Assembly (NCBI GenBank): GCA_032718475.1
Contig: JAUCBJ010006078.1
Location: forward strand, 1 to 64,000
Length of the DNA stretch: 64,000 nt
Reading direction: 5' to 3'
From: Nemertoderma westbladi
Taxonomy: Eukaryota > Xenacoelomorpha > Nemertodermatida > Nemertodermatidae
Part shown: in pieces, positions 11,537 to 20,965 of the stretch
How the letters are laid out: every line of letters starts with the position of its first letter
How positions within the stretch are numbered: the first letter of the stretch is position 1
Translations under genes and position numbers: made by a program
The notes under the pieces: model-generated
What the model was told of the DNA's origin: nothing
The model's database searches: none
What the model saw: only the letters and a program-made list of their open reading frames with translations

Positions 11537-12812
11537 ATGCTGTCCCTCAGAAGTACTTATCTAGATTACAATCTTTTTTACGAAGATATTAAACCAATCA
11601 TTGGAAGCAAAGCTAGATTTATGCGTCCATTACACCCACATAAATGTATCTTAATATGCCCTAGTAATACACCTTATTTATTACTTTCTGCTGCGTTGAC
11701 AGACATACGTCGAATCAAGCGGTTGCAGATGCAGAACCTGTAAATGATAATATAGTATAGTATAAACCAAGAACATGTTGATAAAATTATTCCACGCAGT
11801 CTAAGTATGTTTCTTTCCCTTCTCTTTGGTTTCGAAAATGCCTTGGAATGTTCCAGTAGTCATAACACTACAAATCATGCTATTAGTAGCATCGCTCAAG
11901 ATATCATATATAGTGTTTCCAATAGAACTAAACTAACTCCGGAACACTTTGGTCTAGGTCTGGCATTACTTCAAGTAACCGGTTTACCGGTACCTGTAGT
12001 TACTGTATGGTTTGGTGTAGTTTTTCCTGTGGTAGTTGGGTTGGGTTATGTAGCACTAAAATCGATTTGGTATTTTGTTTTTTAATGGGCCTTAGTGCCT
12101 GAGTACTAACAGTGGCCCAAGTGGCCCTAAATGCTAGGTAGTATCTGAGGGAATAAGACCCCCATGTCCTATTCTATTGTTTTCATATTAATATCACAAT
12201 CCCTCTAAAGTCGTGGTTGTCTAACATCATATAGTTATATATTTACAGGGGCATTTTCTGACATCTGTGCAATTTTGTTTAAAAATCTGATCATTTATCT
12301 GTACATACCGGTAGGTGCTAATTGGGGTTGGTTGCATTCAGTGGGGAATCATGTTTGTTTATGCATTTGGGGCTGATGGTAACATACTTTGGGGGTGGGT
12401 GGTTTCAACTCTGTTTGGTGGTACGGTAGGATTTCTAATTTATTGGTCATTGTCTTAATTTAGTGGTGCAGTTATGTTAGGGTAGGGGTGGGGTTCGTGG
12501 CACACTGCTGATGAGGAGAACCACGGATCCCAGGGTTCAACCTCAGGGTGCCTGAGTACTAACAGTGGCCCAAGTGGCCCTAAATGCTAGGTAGTATCTG
12601 AGGGAATAAGACCCCATGTCCTATTCTATTGTTTTCATATTAATATCACAATCCCTCTAAAGTCGTGGTTGTCTAACATCATATAATTACATCAAGCAAC
12701 AAGGTCAGAGCAATTGGTAAATTTATTTCATGCCACCAATCACATTGTTGGTATTGAAACTATAAGAAGATTTGACAATGCAATTGCCAACTCAATTCTG
12801 GATAAATATATA
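11537..12812 (+). pseudogene. Decayed uncharacterised gene, middle segments
   Basis: Two stretches belong to the same gene as 9946-11040 and 14816-16560. The first, at about 11780-11985, encodes KIIPRSLSMFLSLLFG and then ISSIAQDIIYSVSNRTKLTP and EHFGLGLALLQVTG. The second, at about 12690-12812, encodes ATRSEQLVNLFHATNHIVGI and RRFDNAIANSILD. In the recalled family these two are adjacent, so the sequence between them (about 11986-12687) is an insertion. Stops and frame changes show decay. Confidence 0.55.
12095..12685 (+). repeat. Direct repeats of about 139 bp flanking a 314-bp spacer
   Basis: The unit starting gtgcctgagtactaacagtg occurs at 12095-12233 and 12548-12685, nearly identical (one indel in a C run). 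The pair sits in the segment that splits the decayed gene. The arrangement could be a small element with terminal direct repeats or a duplication. The units do not clearly start with TG and end with CA, so an LTR call is not justified. Confidence 0.8.
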
Positions 12813-12892
12813 TATTGGTAATTAAAAAAAATATATATATTATATATAATATATATATATATAATATAGATATAATATATAACATATAATAA

Positions 12893-13773
12893 CTTATTAG
12901 ATATTCTATTAAAACCGTATCTGCAATTCATTGGGGCGCATGTAAAGGACACATTTGATTTTCTCCGAAAGTTTAGTAATTTTAAGGATGTGTTCAAGGA
13001 GCTAGAGGTGGTTCACCTTATAACAGTGGATGTAGAAAGTATGTATCCCTCAATGACATGGGAGTTGGGCGAAAAGGCCAATATCCTACTGGTTAGATAA
13101 GCACCCGGAATGTTTAAACAAACGATTTACCAAGGAGTTTGTATTGAAGGGGTTGGAAATTGTGCTGAACAACAATACAATGGAGTTCCAGGGGATGTAT
13201 TATATACAAGTTAAAGGGACGGCTATTGGAACTATATTGGCACCAACTTATTCAGATTTGGTAATGGGTTACTTGGAACATAATAAATTTTATCCAGAGA
13301 TAGAACGAAAATATGGAAAGACCGTTGCTAATTTTATTGAGAAAATGTGGACCAGATTTTTAGATGACGGTGAACTTGCGGTCGATGATGCCATCATTAA
13401 ACCGAACCAAATACTGCAGATATTGAATACCATGTCACCGGGAATAAGTTTTACGATGGAAACAAGTCAAACGAGTATAAACTATTTAAATGTTACAATA
13501 AACCGCATTAATAATATTTTAGAAACCGAAGTATTTTTCAAGCCAACAGATTCAAGGGAGTACCTTCCATTTTCTTCCTGCCATCCAAGACATGTAAAAA
13601 TAAATATACCATACAATATGTCACGTTTGCTGGCTACAATTATTGATAATAGAAGTATTCTAGAAACCAGGTTAATAGAACTAAAAGAGTCACTGATACG
13701 ATCAGGTTATCCGGAAGACCTTTGTGGTGACGCAGTGGAATGGGCGTTAACGTTGAACAAACCACACTATTGA
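12893..13773 (+). pseudogene. Penelope-like reverse transcriptase
   Basis: The first part reads LLDILLKPYLQFIGAHVKDT and then ITVDVESMYPSM, which is RT motif A. A frameshift falls near 13075. The open part from 13144 continues with GMYYIQVKGTAIGTILAPTY and SDLVMGYLE (motif B), then WTRFLDDGELAV (motif C, with the LDD catalytic pair) and SINYLNVTI. These are typical of Penelope-like reverse transcriptases, which prime at DNA ends or nicks and usually carry a GIY-YIG nuclease. The N-terminal part is missing. The frame ends in TGA at 13771-13773, and the next part continues in another frame. Confidence 0.75.
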
Positions 13774-14397
13774 AAGAAAAAGTGAAATCGAGTACAAACA
13801 TTCTGCCAATGGTTCTAAACTACAATCCATTAAACCCACACGTGTTCCCTATGGTAAAAAATTGCATCGCTCAAATGTCTAAATCAAACTATCGTATTCG
13901 AACTGTTTTTGGGAATACCAAGGTGATTTGTAGTTACAGACGGGCGCCAACATTAAAGGATATATTTCACTCTGATCTTTTCATGAAGGAGAACCCAGGA
14001 GTCAATAAATGCAACGTTAAAAAATGCAAGACATGCGACCCCATTGTGGATCGTTTCGAAAGAAGTACTTTTTAAGAGGGCAAGCTATGATATTCAAAAG
14101 AAAAAAGACTGCACGGTTAAAAATGTGATATACGTTTTAAATTGCAATGGATGCGGTGAGCAGTATATTGGGGAGACCATTGATTTGAGGCACAGAGTTT
14201 CACTGCACAAGTCACAGATTAAAAATGGACAGTATAGAAATTTGAAAGTATCGAAGCATATCTGGGAGTGTGCGGCTCATCTTGAGGTCCAATTTAATAT
14301 AACTCCATTTCACAAAATGAGAATTGGCTCAACACCTGTGGCAAGGCGGATAAAGGAAGATTTATTTATTAAAAGATATAAGCCCTCCCTCAACAGT
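13740..14397 (+). pseudogene. Penelope-like connector and GIY-YIG endonuclease
   Basis: From 13740 the frame encodes a linker with CNVKKCKTCDP, a cysteine cluster commonly found just before the nuclease. A further frameshift near 14050-14070 leads into the frame ending at 14400. That frame has VIYVLNCNGCGEQYIGET, then LRHRVSLHKSQI and HIWECA, and finishes near KRYKPSLNS. VIYVLNC...YIGET is the GIY-YIG signature, with a downstream Arg and Glu as expected for catalysis. The three open pieces overlap in different frames, so at least two frameshifts have accumulated. Confidence 0.8.
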
Positions 14398-14815
14398 TGA
14401 ATCTGGAACACAATGGAATGGAACAGTGAACCGCAAAGGAACTATAGAATTAGTATCATTAGTAGCCCCCCCCCCCCCCCGCCCTTCTTCGTCCCCTAAT
14501 GATTATCTAACTCATATTGCCTAAACTGGTGTATTGCATAGTATATTACACATACTTTAGGCCCTCATTTACTATAATTCTATAATTTGCCTGAAGATAA
14601 CTTTAAGTTTGAAATGCATTGCAATTTTTATAAATAATTTTAAATACAGTATTTTACCTCATATTTATTATTTTATTTATTTTATTTGCCATAATATTGT
14701 TTTAATTGGAAATTAAATATAATAACTGAATCTGTGAATCATTTTATCTCAATTGCTGTACATATAATAAATATATATATATAAATAATAAATATAATAT
14801 ATATAACAATATATA

Positions 14816-16560
14816 ATATGTAACATCTACATACCCAGTAATATTGGGAAGGGACCATTTATTCACTGCAGTTGTGACAACATTGATGTATTGGAAGCAA
14901 CAATAGATGGGGAAAATACTTTCCACAGCACGCAACTAATGGCTTGTTAAAGAGAAAATGTTGCAGAAACCACTAATGAATCAAATTTATTTCCTAATAT
15001 AAACTTGAGACGAAATCTAAATGAGAATGTCCTGAAACAATTTCACAAAATAGACAAAGCTTACCTAATACCTAGCAAACGACCAAGAACCAATTTTTTT
15101 TGTCTGGAATTGACTTTCATATTGGAAATTGGTTAGAAAATAAATCATCAATGAATAATGCTGTAATGAGAGATATTGGCTGGTTATTAACATGGCTCTA
15201 TAATCCTGAAAACCAAAGCATACCTCACTGGGGAGCATACAATGAAGCAGTCTCAATATCTGATCATCCTATAACAGTTGCTGGTATGCTTCCTATTTTA
15301 CATGGGGTGGCTGATGATTATAATACAATGGCAACCGTAATTCATTGCTTCATCAATATAAGTAAACAGTTTGACCAGACATATACAGTTATAACTGCAG
15401 ACCAACCTTTATACAGCAAGTGCAAGGAATTAGTTTGGTCAAATCCTAATAAATATAAAAATGTAATACTTCGCATGGGTGGTTTACATGTTTGCTTCAA
15501 CTTTTTAAAAGCAATTGGACAGCATGGAGAGTGCGTGGGTCTTGATGATGTGTGGATAGAGGCTGGTATCTTTGCCCCAAATACAACAGAGGTTGTATTA
15601 GTAGGTAAAGCTTACTATAGAGCAGTTCGTGGTAATTTATTAGCATACAAATCACTTTGGAGATTACCATGGAATATGTTTAAGACATGGCTATGTGAAA
15701 CAGGACTTCTTGGTATCGTGTGCCTTTGCGCAATCAATGAAATTATCTACAAGAATTAAACGTAATAGAAAACGAAGGCCTATACAAAAACGTATCAGTA
15801 ATGCCAAGGTGCCCTTGCCACAAGTTTGGGACCAGTATATTGCACTAGAAGAAAAAAGCTGACTTAGCTCATTTCATTTCTGAACAAGTTTTGACTGAAG
15901 CTGCTAATCTACCTGCAAAATATGAAGTAGTTGCAGGTAGTGGATTCCCAGCACCTGTGTATGCAAAATCAAGCACGCACAGTGTTAAAACCTGAGGTGT
16001 AGATGATGAAGAGGCAGATAACCGTCTCATTGCTCACATTAGAGACGCTGTTAAACAGGGAATATATAAACGAATTATTGTATATTGTCGTGACACCGAT
16101 GTGTTAGTTCTGCTACTGCACCATTTTTCCAACATTAGCTTAGAGTTATGGATGATTTCAACTGTGTCAAAACAGTGGAAGTATATTCCAATACATAGGA
16201 TAGCAAGAAAATTGGATAGCAATTTTTTATTCAATATCCTAGGGTTCCACGCTTTCATAGGCAGTGATACAATCTTGTTATTTAACCGCATCAGCAAGAA
16301 GTCATGGTTTAATTTATTTTGCAAATATCCAACTATGGTCACTGGAATTGGTCGAGATGGTCCGTTTATTGAGGTAGAGAAGTTCGCATGTCTTATGTAT
16401 GGTGGAGAAGGAGTTCTATGTGAACCTAGAACCGATATCGATTCTATAAGACTGTGAATGGTAAAGGTTTAAGAAATGTTACCACCCACTAAAGACGCAC
16501 TCGAACTGCATTATTATATAAGGGCCAATCATCAAACAATGATTTGGCTGAACACCAATG
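14816..16560 (+). pseudogene. Decayed uncharacterised gene, C-terminal segment (PIN-like acidic motifs)
   Basis: It resumes after the Penelope-like insertion with NIYIPSNIGKGPFIHCSCDN and IDVLEATIDGENTFHS. An open stretch at 15100-15759 follows, containing TADQPLYSKCKELVW, VILRMGGLHVCFNFLKAIGQ and KAYYRAVRGNLLAYKSL. After frame breaks near 15760 and 15860 and an in-frame stop near 15990, it continues with DDEEADNRLIAHI, IIVYCRDTDVLVLLLHHFSN, YIPIHRIARKL and FHAFIGSDTILLFNRISKKS, then LPPTKDALELHYYIRANHQ. EEAD, DTDV and GSDT are three acidic clusters that resemble the active-site pattern of PIN/FEN-like nucleases. That function is inferred. The family is one I recall as multi-copy and unnamed in invertebrate genomes. 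Confidence 0.6.
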
Positions 16561-16752
16561 ACATCTGGAGTAATCAGATCTCAGGCCCTTTCCTTTGTAT
16601 AGAATGGATATCAAACACTCCTTCCAGATGTTTGAGAGTTAACCGATGTTGAGACAAGCATTGAATAGCAGGCGACATCTACATAAACCAGTCAACCCTC
16701 AATACCTCGATCCCTGAAGTCTCACCGATCCACCCGGGTTTTACGACCTCTT
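16561..16752. other. Intronic sequence
   Basis: Short remnant sequence between the decayed gene and the TTAA-flanked element. Nothing further is recognised. Confidence 0.4.
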
Positions 16753-16756
16753 TTAA

Positions 16757-18322
16757 CCCTATTAGTACCGGGCTATAATAAAATGTTGTACAAATACCGG
16801 GGGGGGGGGGGTCATATTGACCCCCCCCCCCCTCTAAAATCTACAAATATTTACGAAAACGTCTGATTTTTTGTTTGTACGTAGGTATCACTTGTCTGGA
16901 TCCGACCGAAAAAAAAAATTTTCGAAAAAATGTACTGGGGTGGTTATATTGCAGCACCAAAATTACAAGTAGTGCACAATTTTCACAAAATTTGAAAGTT
17001 ACATTTTCGGCTAATTATTTTTCAATACAGGTTTTCTGGGGTGCAAAATACATTGGAAAATATTCAAAAATGATATGATTACTATAAATAGCTGTTTAGT
17101 CCTCTCTGCGTAGGAATAAAATGAAAAAAACAAGTAACCAGCACTTTTCAGTTAGAACACAAAATTTTTAATTCACTTATACGATGCTATAAATTTACAT
17201 TTTCAGGTTTTCGAGGGCGCTGATTCTAATGGAATACGTTTCTAATATGCCAGATCATTGCTACTTGTATTTTTCGGCGTAATTTGGCAAATTTTGGTGC
17301 TAGCACCAAATTTCGTACCCATCACCAAAAAGTACAATTTTGCGATGTCCAGTGCTGTTTTTATTGATTCCATCGGATTCAGGACCCTCATAAACCCGTA
17401 TAACGCAAGAAACAAGGTGATACTATCTACTGATCAATTTGCATATTTTCCAAAATTTGGTGCTGGCACAACAATTTTCACCCACCGGCGAAAAATACAA
17501 GTTTGAGGACTCTTATGAAATTTTTACTGATTCCATTGAATTCAGAACCATCACAAACCCATATAACGCAAGAAACAAGGTGACACAATCAATTGATATA
17601 TTTGATGGTTTTCAAAATTTGGTGCTAGCACCACATTTTGCACCCACATCCGAAAAATACAAGTTTGAGATGTCTAGTTCGATAATTATATATTCCATTG
17701 AATTCAGAACAGCCATAAACCTCTAAAACGCAAGAAATAAATTGTCACAAGCAATTTTATCTATTGAATGGATTTTCAAAATTTCGTGCTAGCACCAAAA
17801 TTTGCACACAGCACCGAAAAATACAAGTTTGATACGCTTGGTGCAACTCGTATATATTTCATCGAATCCAGAACCCCAAAAAACCCCAATTGCGTAAAAA
17901 ACAAGTTTCAAACAATCAATTTACAAAATTGACATATTTCAAAATTTGGTGCTGGCACCAAAATTTGGCACCCACCGAAAAAAACAAGTTTGAAATTTCT
18001 AAATCAATTTATATGAATTCCATCCAATTTCTAACACCAAAAAACCGGTGTAAATCAAAAATAGAGATGTTACAATTCATATTTAATGAAATGTAATTTT
18101 CAAAAAACGTCTCAAAAAAAGTGCCAAAAGTAGGGTTAATAAAAAATGGTGCAATAACTCGAAAAGTACCTAATATTTTTGAAAACGGTTTTCACTACTA
18201 GGAAGACAATAGATTTTTAGGAAAAGTCATAAAATTTCAGATTCCCAACTGCGTTTGTTTCAGAATTATAATAAAAAAACCACGGGGTGGGTCATATTGA
18301 CCCCCCCCCGGGTTTAATAGGG
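16757..18322 (+). mobile_element. piggyBac-like non-autonomous element with TTAA target duplication
   Basis: The element begins CCCTATTAGTACCGGG after TTAA (16753-16756) and ends GGGTTTAATAGGG before TTAA (18323-18326). The ends are inverted repeats, and just inside each is a nested palindromic block (a G run, then GGTCATATTGACC, then a C run). TTAA duplication with CCC..GGG termini is the signature of the piggyBac superfamily. No transposase is encoded; the 1.57-kb interior is mostly a 163-bp satellite. A 217-bp relative at 28378-28594 has the same ends in the opposite orientation and is derived by internal deletion. Confidence 0.8.
17220..18060 (+). repeat. Satellite of about 163 bp, five units, inside the piggyBac-like element
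   Basis: A unit centred on aaatttggtgctagcaccaa, itself a near-perfect palindrome, recurs at about 17291, 17451, 17622, 17778 and 17941. Each is followed by a block like ccgaaaaatacaagtttga, then gaattcagaacc and aacgcaagaaacaa. Spacing is 156-171 bp. Reverse-oriented relatives occur at 28640-29330. Confidence 0.8.
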
Positions 18323-18326
18323 TTAA

Positions 18327-19477
18327 GACTGGGTGTTACCTGAACAGCTAATCGGCGGAGGTCGAGCCAGGCTGAATATCGTAGAAGTTTGCCCATGAAT
18401 CTCTTCAGTGGAGCACCTGGATGTGTGTTATCTTATACTATCCAAGAAGGGCGATCTGGCAGAATTGGAGAATCACATTTTCCGCTTTCGGTGATCTCAA
18501 TGGGTGACCATTGAGATCACCGAAAGCGGAAAATGTAATATTAGAAAGTGTAACATTAGTGTAACTATTAAACTCAAGTCCCCCTTCCTGGGAAGGATTT
18601 TGCGACTAAAAACTCGCATTTTATTAGCAATGCGCCGTCTTACTCCAAAACCATAGAACAGATGGGTAAGATTTATAAATCTATAAAAGCCAAATGCCCT
18701 GCCGTGTTCATTTTTGGTATCCACTTTTAGTATTCCCGTACCTCCTTTTTAGTGGTGGGAATGCAGCCAATAAGAGACCTTTTCATTTTCTTCTCACCAT
18801 TGAACTCCAGTAAATAAACCTAGTAACTAAGCTTCTGATTGGAAGTTACTATGTAGATCACCGTGATTCAGCGTTCTAAGCATTCTGTGCAATGCATTCG
18901 ACACCAGGTGAGTTTTGTGCTGCATTGTAAGTGCAACATCTCTTTGTTCAGTGTGTATTCTGCTTTGCTGATAGCAGGATGTTTTGCCGATAACACCAGG
19001 CTTAAAGTTTATGAATTATAGTTAATCACCGCAACATTGCATCAGTTTATGTATTAGTAACGATAGGGAGATTCTGCTATATTAACACTGCAAAACTTCG
19101 AACTTGTTCATATTTATATTTAACGAGGTAAGCTTTTGGGCTAATCATATCATCTTATCGTCCATATGTAACCCGGTATGGGGTTGGTCCGTTATCATAG
19201 ACCAACAAAGGTAAATCCTACTTTAGTCTATAAGTTTGAAGAAGAAGCAACAACAGCAATTATAATAACATTAATACACATCTCAAATACTATTTACAAA
19301 CTGTACTAACAAATATTTTGAAAATTTTAATCATCAATTATTGGATGCCCGCCCACACAACATTAAAGCAATATTGGAACCAAATGTACTAAGTTTTCAA
19401 TATCATACCAGCCAATGCCCATGCTTATCATTTGACCACAGAATAAATATATTCTATCATGCTTTATGTTATTGCAG
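18327..19477. other. Large intron, right part
   Basis: Apart from the perfect hairpin at 18475-18536, no repeat or coding segment is recognised. The region ends with the acceptor tgttattgcag before the fibronectin type II exon. Confidence 0.5.
18475..18536. repeat. Perfect inverted repeat: 29-bp arms, 4-nt loop
   Basis: Positions 18475-18503 (starting acattttccgctttcggtga) are the exact reverse complement of 18508-18536, with gtga as spacer. The arms are fully paired with no mismatch. It lies in intron and overlaps no recognised element. It could be a young inverted duplication, a MITE core, or a precursor-like hairpin RNA. Nothing in the sequence decides among these. Confidence 0.9.
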
Positions 19478-19675
19478 TTCGGGATTGCTCAACAGTCGCA
19501 GGGCCACGACCTTTTCGGAATTGTGTGTTCCCATTCAAATATAATGGCAACGAGTACATCAATAAGTGTCCTGTCGACCACAATGATGAGCCATGGTGCC
19601 CCACCGAAGTTGACAGCGGTAGCAATTATGTTCTGGGTTCAGGAAATTGGGGAATATGTAATTTGCAATGTGTTG
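19478..19675 (+). CDS. Exon: fibronectin type II module
   Basis: Internal exon after gttattgcag and before gtatgt, phase 1 to 1. The translation contains FRNCVFPFKYNGNEYINKC, PVDHNDEPWCPTE and GNWGICN. The CVFPF..YNGNEY...C....PWC......G.C arrangement with four cysteines is a complete fibronectin type II (kringle-like) module, known in other proteins to bind collagen or glycans. The two leftover bases complete a Leu codon with the exon ending at 5797, which supports, but does not prove, that they are consecutive. Confidence 0.8.
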
Positions 19676-20012
19676 GTATGTATGTACTTTATGTTCAATG
19701 TACAAGAATTGCAGAAATTACATAAGATGGATGAATAGAAACAGATACATAGATAGATGTTTATTATATTTCCTTTTTAAATTATTTTACTGCTTTGAAT
19801 CTTTGATATTATCTTTGATATATTAAGATTAGGCCGATTTTCCAATAAAATCATAATATTATTCATCAAAAAGGATTGAATATGATTTGACGCAAGTTTG
19901 TGGTGATTGGATATGTTGGTAGTGAGTGAAGTGTTAGTGATACTTTCAAGAGCAGTTAATTTATAGACATTAATTTACATGATAATAATTTACTTTTATA
20001 AATATTTTGCAG
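19676..20012. other. Short intron
   Basis: A 337-bp intron bounded by gtatgt and attttgcag. No internal feature is recognised. Confidence 0.7.
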
Positions 20013-20129
20013 ATGAATGTGAAACAAATATTCACAGTTGTCACCACAATGCGATTTGCACAGATACCCATGACAGTTACACTTGTTCATGTAATCCTCC
20101 CTATATAGGAGATGGATATTCATGTGAAG
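20013..20129 (+). CDS. Exon: calcium-binding EGF module
   Basis: Internal exon after atattttgcag and before gtaaga, phase 1 to 1. It encodes exactly one EGF repeat starting DEC, with six cysteines and ending GDGYSCE. The CTDTHDSYTCSC segment fits the Asp/Asn beta-hydroxylation consensus of calcium-binding EGF modules. Phase 1-1 EGF exons are a classic shuffled unit in extracellular proteins, which fits a secreted product together with the FN2 exon. Confidence 0.85.
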
Positions 20130-20136
20130 GTAAGAC

Positions 20137-20965
20137 AATAGTTACTACTACTACTATTATGATCGGCATGATGCATTGCAGCTGCATTTTTAAGAATGCT
20201 GTGCCGGCTTGTCGACAAAATTGCACCGACACAACTCCCTCTAGATCATCCGCATCTTCAAGGCCAGCATCCTTTAAGATGCGTCTCAAGAATGTCATAG
20301 ACTGACCACCATTATGCATTATGCATTGGCTGGTCCTCACGGCGAAAGCAATGTCCTGCAAAGCGGAGGCGACTTTGTTATAGTGTCAAGCTTGGGGCAA
20401 CCACTGAGACACCTCCAATATTATATAGTGTCTGGTTGGAGATGTGTGCATTGTACTTTACACAATGAACCCGGCGTAGCATTCTCGAATGTGCCATCCA
20501 GAGATTTTGTGTCCTCAGCAGTTAAGCCCAGCATGGACTCCCATAGAGGGAACTACTACTGCTCTAAATAATCGGACCTTAAACTTCCAGATCCTGGAAA
20601 ACCTATTCAAGGCTGCCCATGCCTTTCCCTTACGTATTCGAAGGTCCTCACCTTACTTCCGGATCCATGATCCCAGGTAACAGAAGTCGTCCACATGCTT
20701 CAGCATACCATCCTTTGAGCTTATGCTCATCCAGTCAGCGTCTTGCTGAGGACTTTCAAAGTTAACTGTAAAAATTTTGGTCTTTCTGGAGTTAATAAAA
20801 AGACAAACACTAGAAGCAGCCTGTTCTAATGAGCTGAGGGGCCTTTGGGCTCCCTCTAATGATTCTGAGAGTACTCCTAAGTCATTAGTTAGTAACTAGA
20901 TCAGTTAGGTACTTGGCAGGATTTCCTCGACTTCTGGAGCCAGTAGGTGGAGTTATCATCACCCC
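20137..20965 (-). mobile_element. LINE fragment (reverse transcriptase C-terminal half), second copy
   Basis: It starts 8 bp after the EGF exon with the same (TAG)n-tailed 3' end as the copy at 8878, and runs further 5'. On the - strand, broken frames give LGVLSESLEGAQRPLSSLEQ, FINSRKTKIFTVN, VDDFCYLGSWI and then RLRFAGHCFRREDQP. KTK and YLGSWI are RT thumb-region landmarks of LINEs. Stops and frameshifts are present. It lies in the intron between the EGF and tectonin exons, so it is spliced out. Confidence 0.75.

Larger units (their letters stand above)
12813..14815 (+). mobile_element. Penelope-like retroelement, 5'-truncated, inserted in the decayed gene
   Basis: This + strand element carries reverse transcriptase and GIY-YIG endonuclease segments (described separately) and then about 400 bp of noncoding 3' sequence with an 18-nt poly-C run at about 14467. 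It is bordered on both sides by (TA)n-rich tracts (12820-12890 and 14758-14820). The surrounding decayed gene is read directly before the left tract and resumes directly after the right one, which sets the limits. The target lay in or created AT-rich sequence. The coding region has frameshifts, so the element is not functional as it stands. Confidence 0.75.

Noticed and set aside
11807-12085. Separate small gene of 92 codons
   Set aside because: The first half matches the decayed family protein; the second half runs into inserted sequence.
12095-12685. Solo LTR pair of a small LTR element
   Set aside because: The repeats lack clear TG..CA ends, and no primer-binding or polypurine site is seen.
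19956-20361. Open frames overlapping the EGF exon on both strands
   Set aside because: The spliced EGF exon with consensus borders explains the + strand; the rest is the adjoining LINE fragment.
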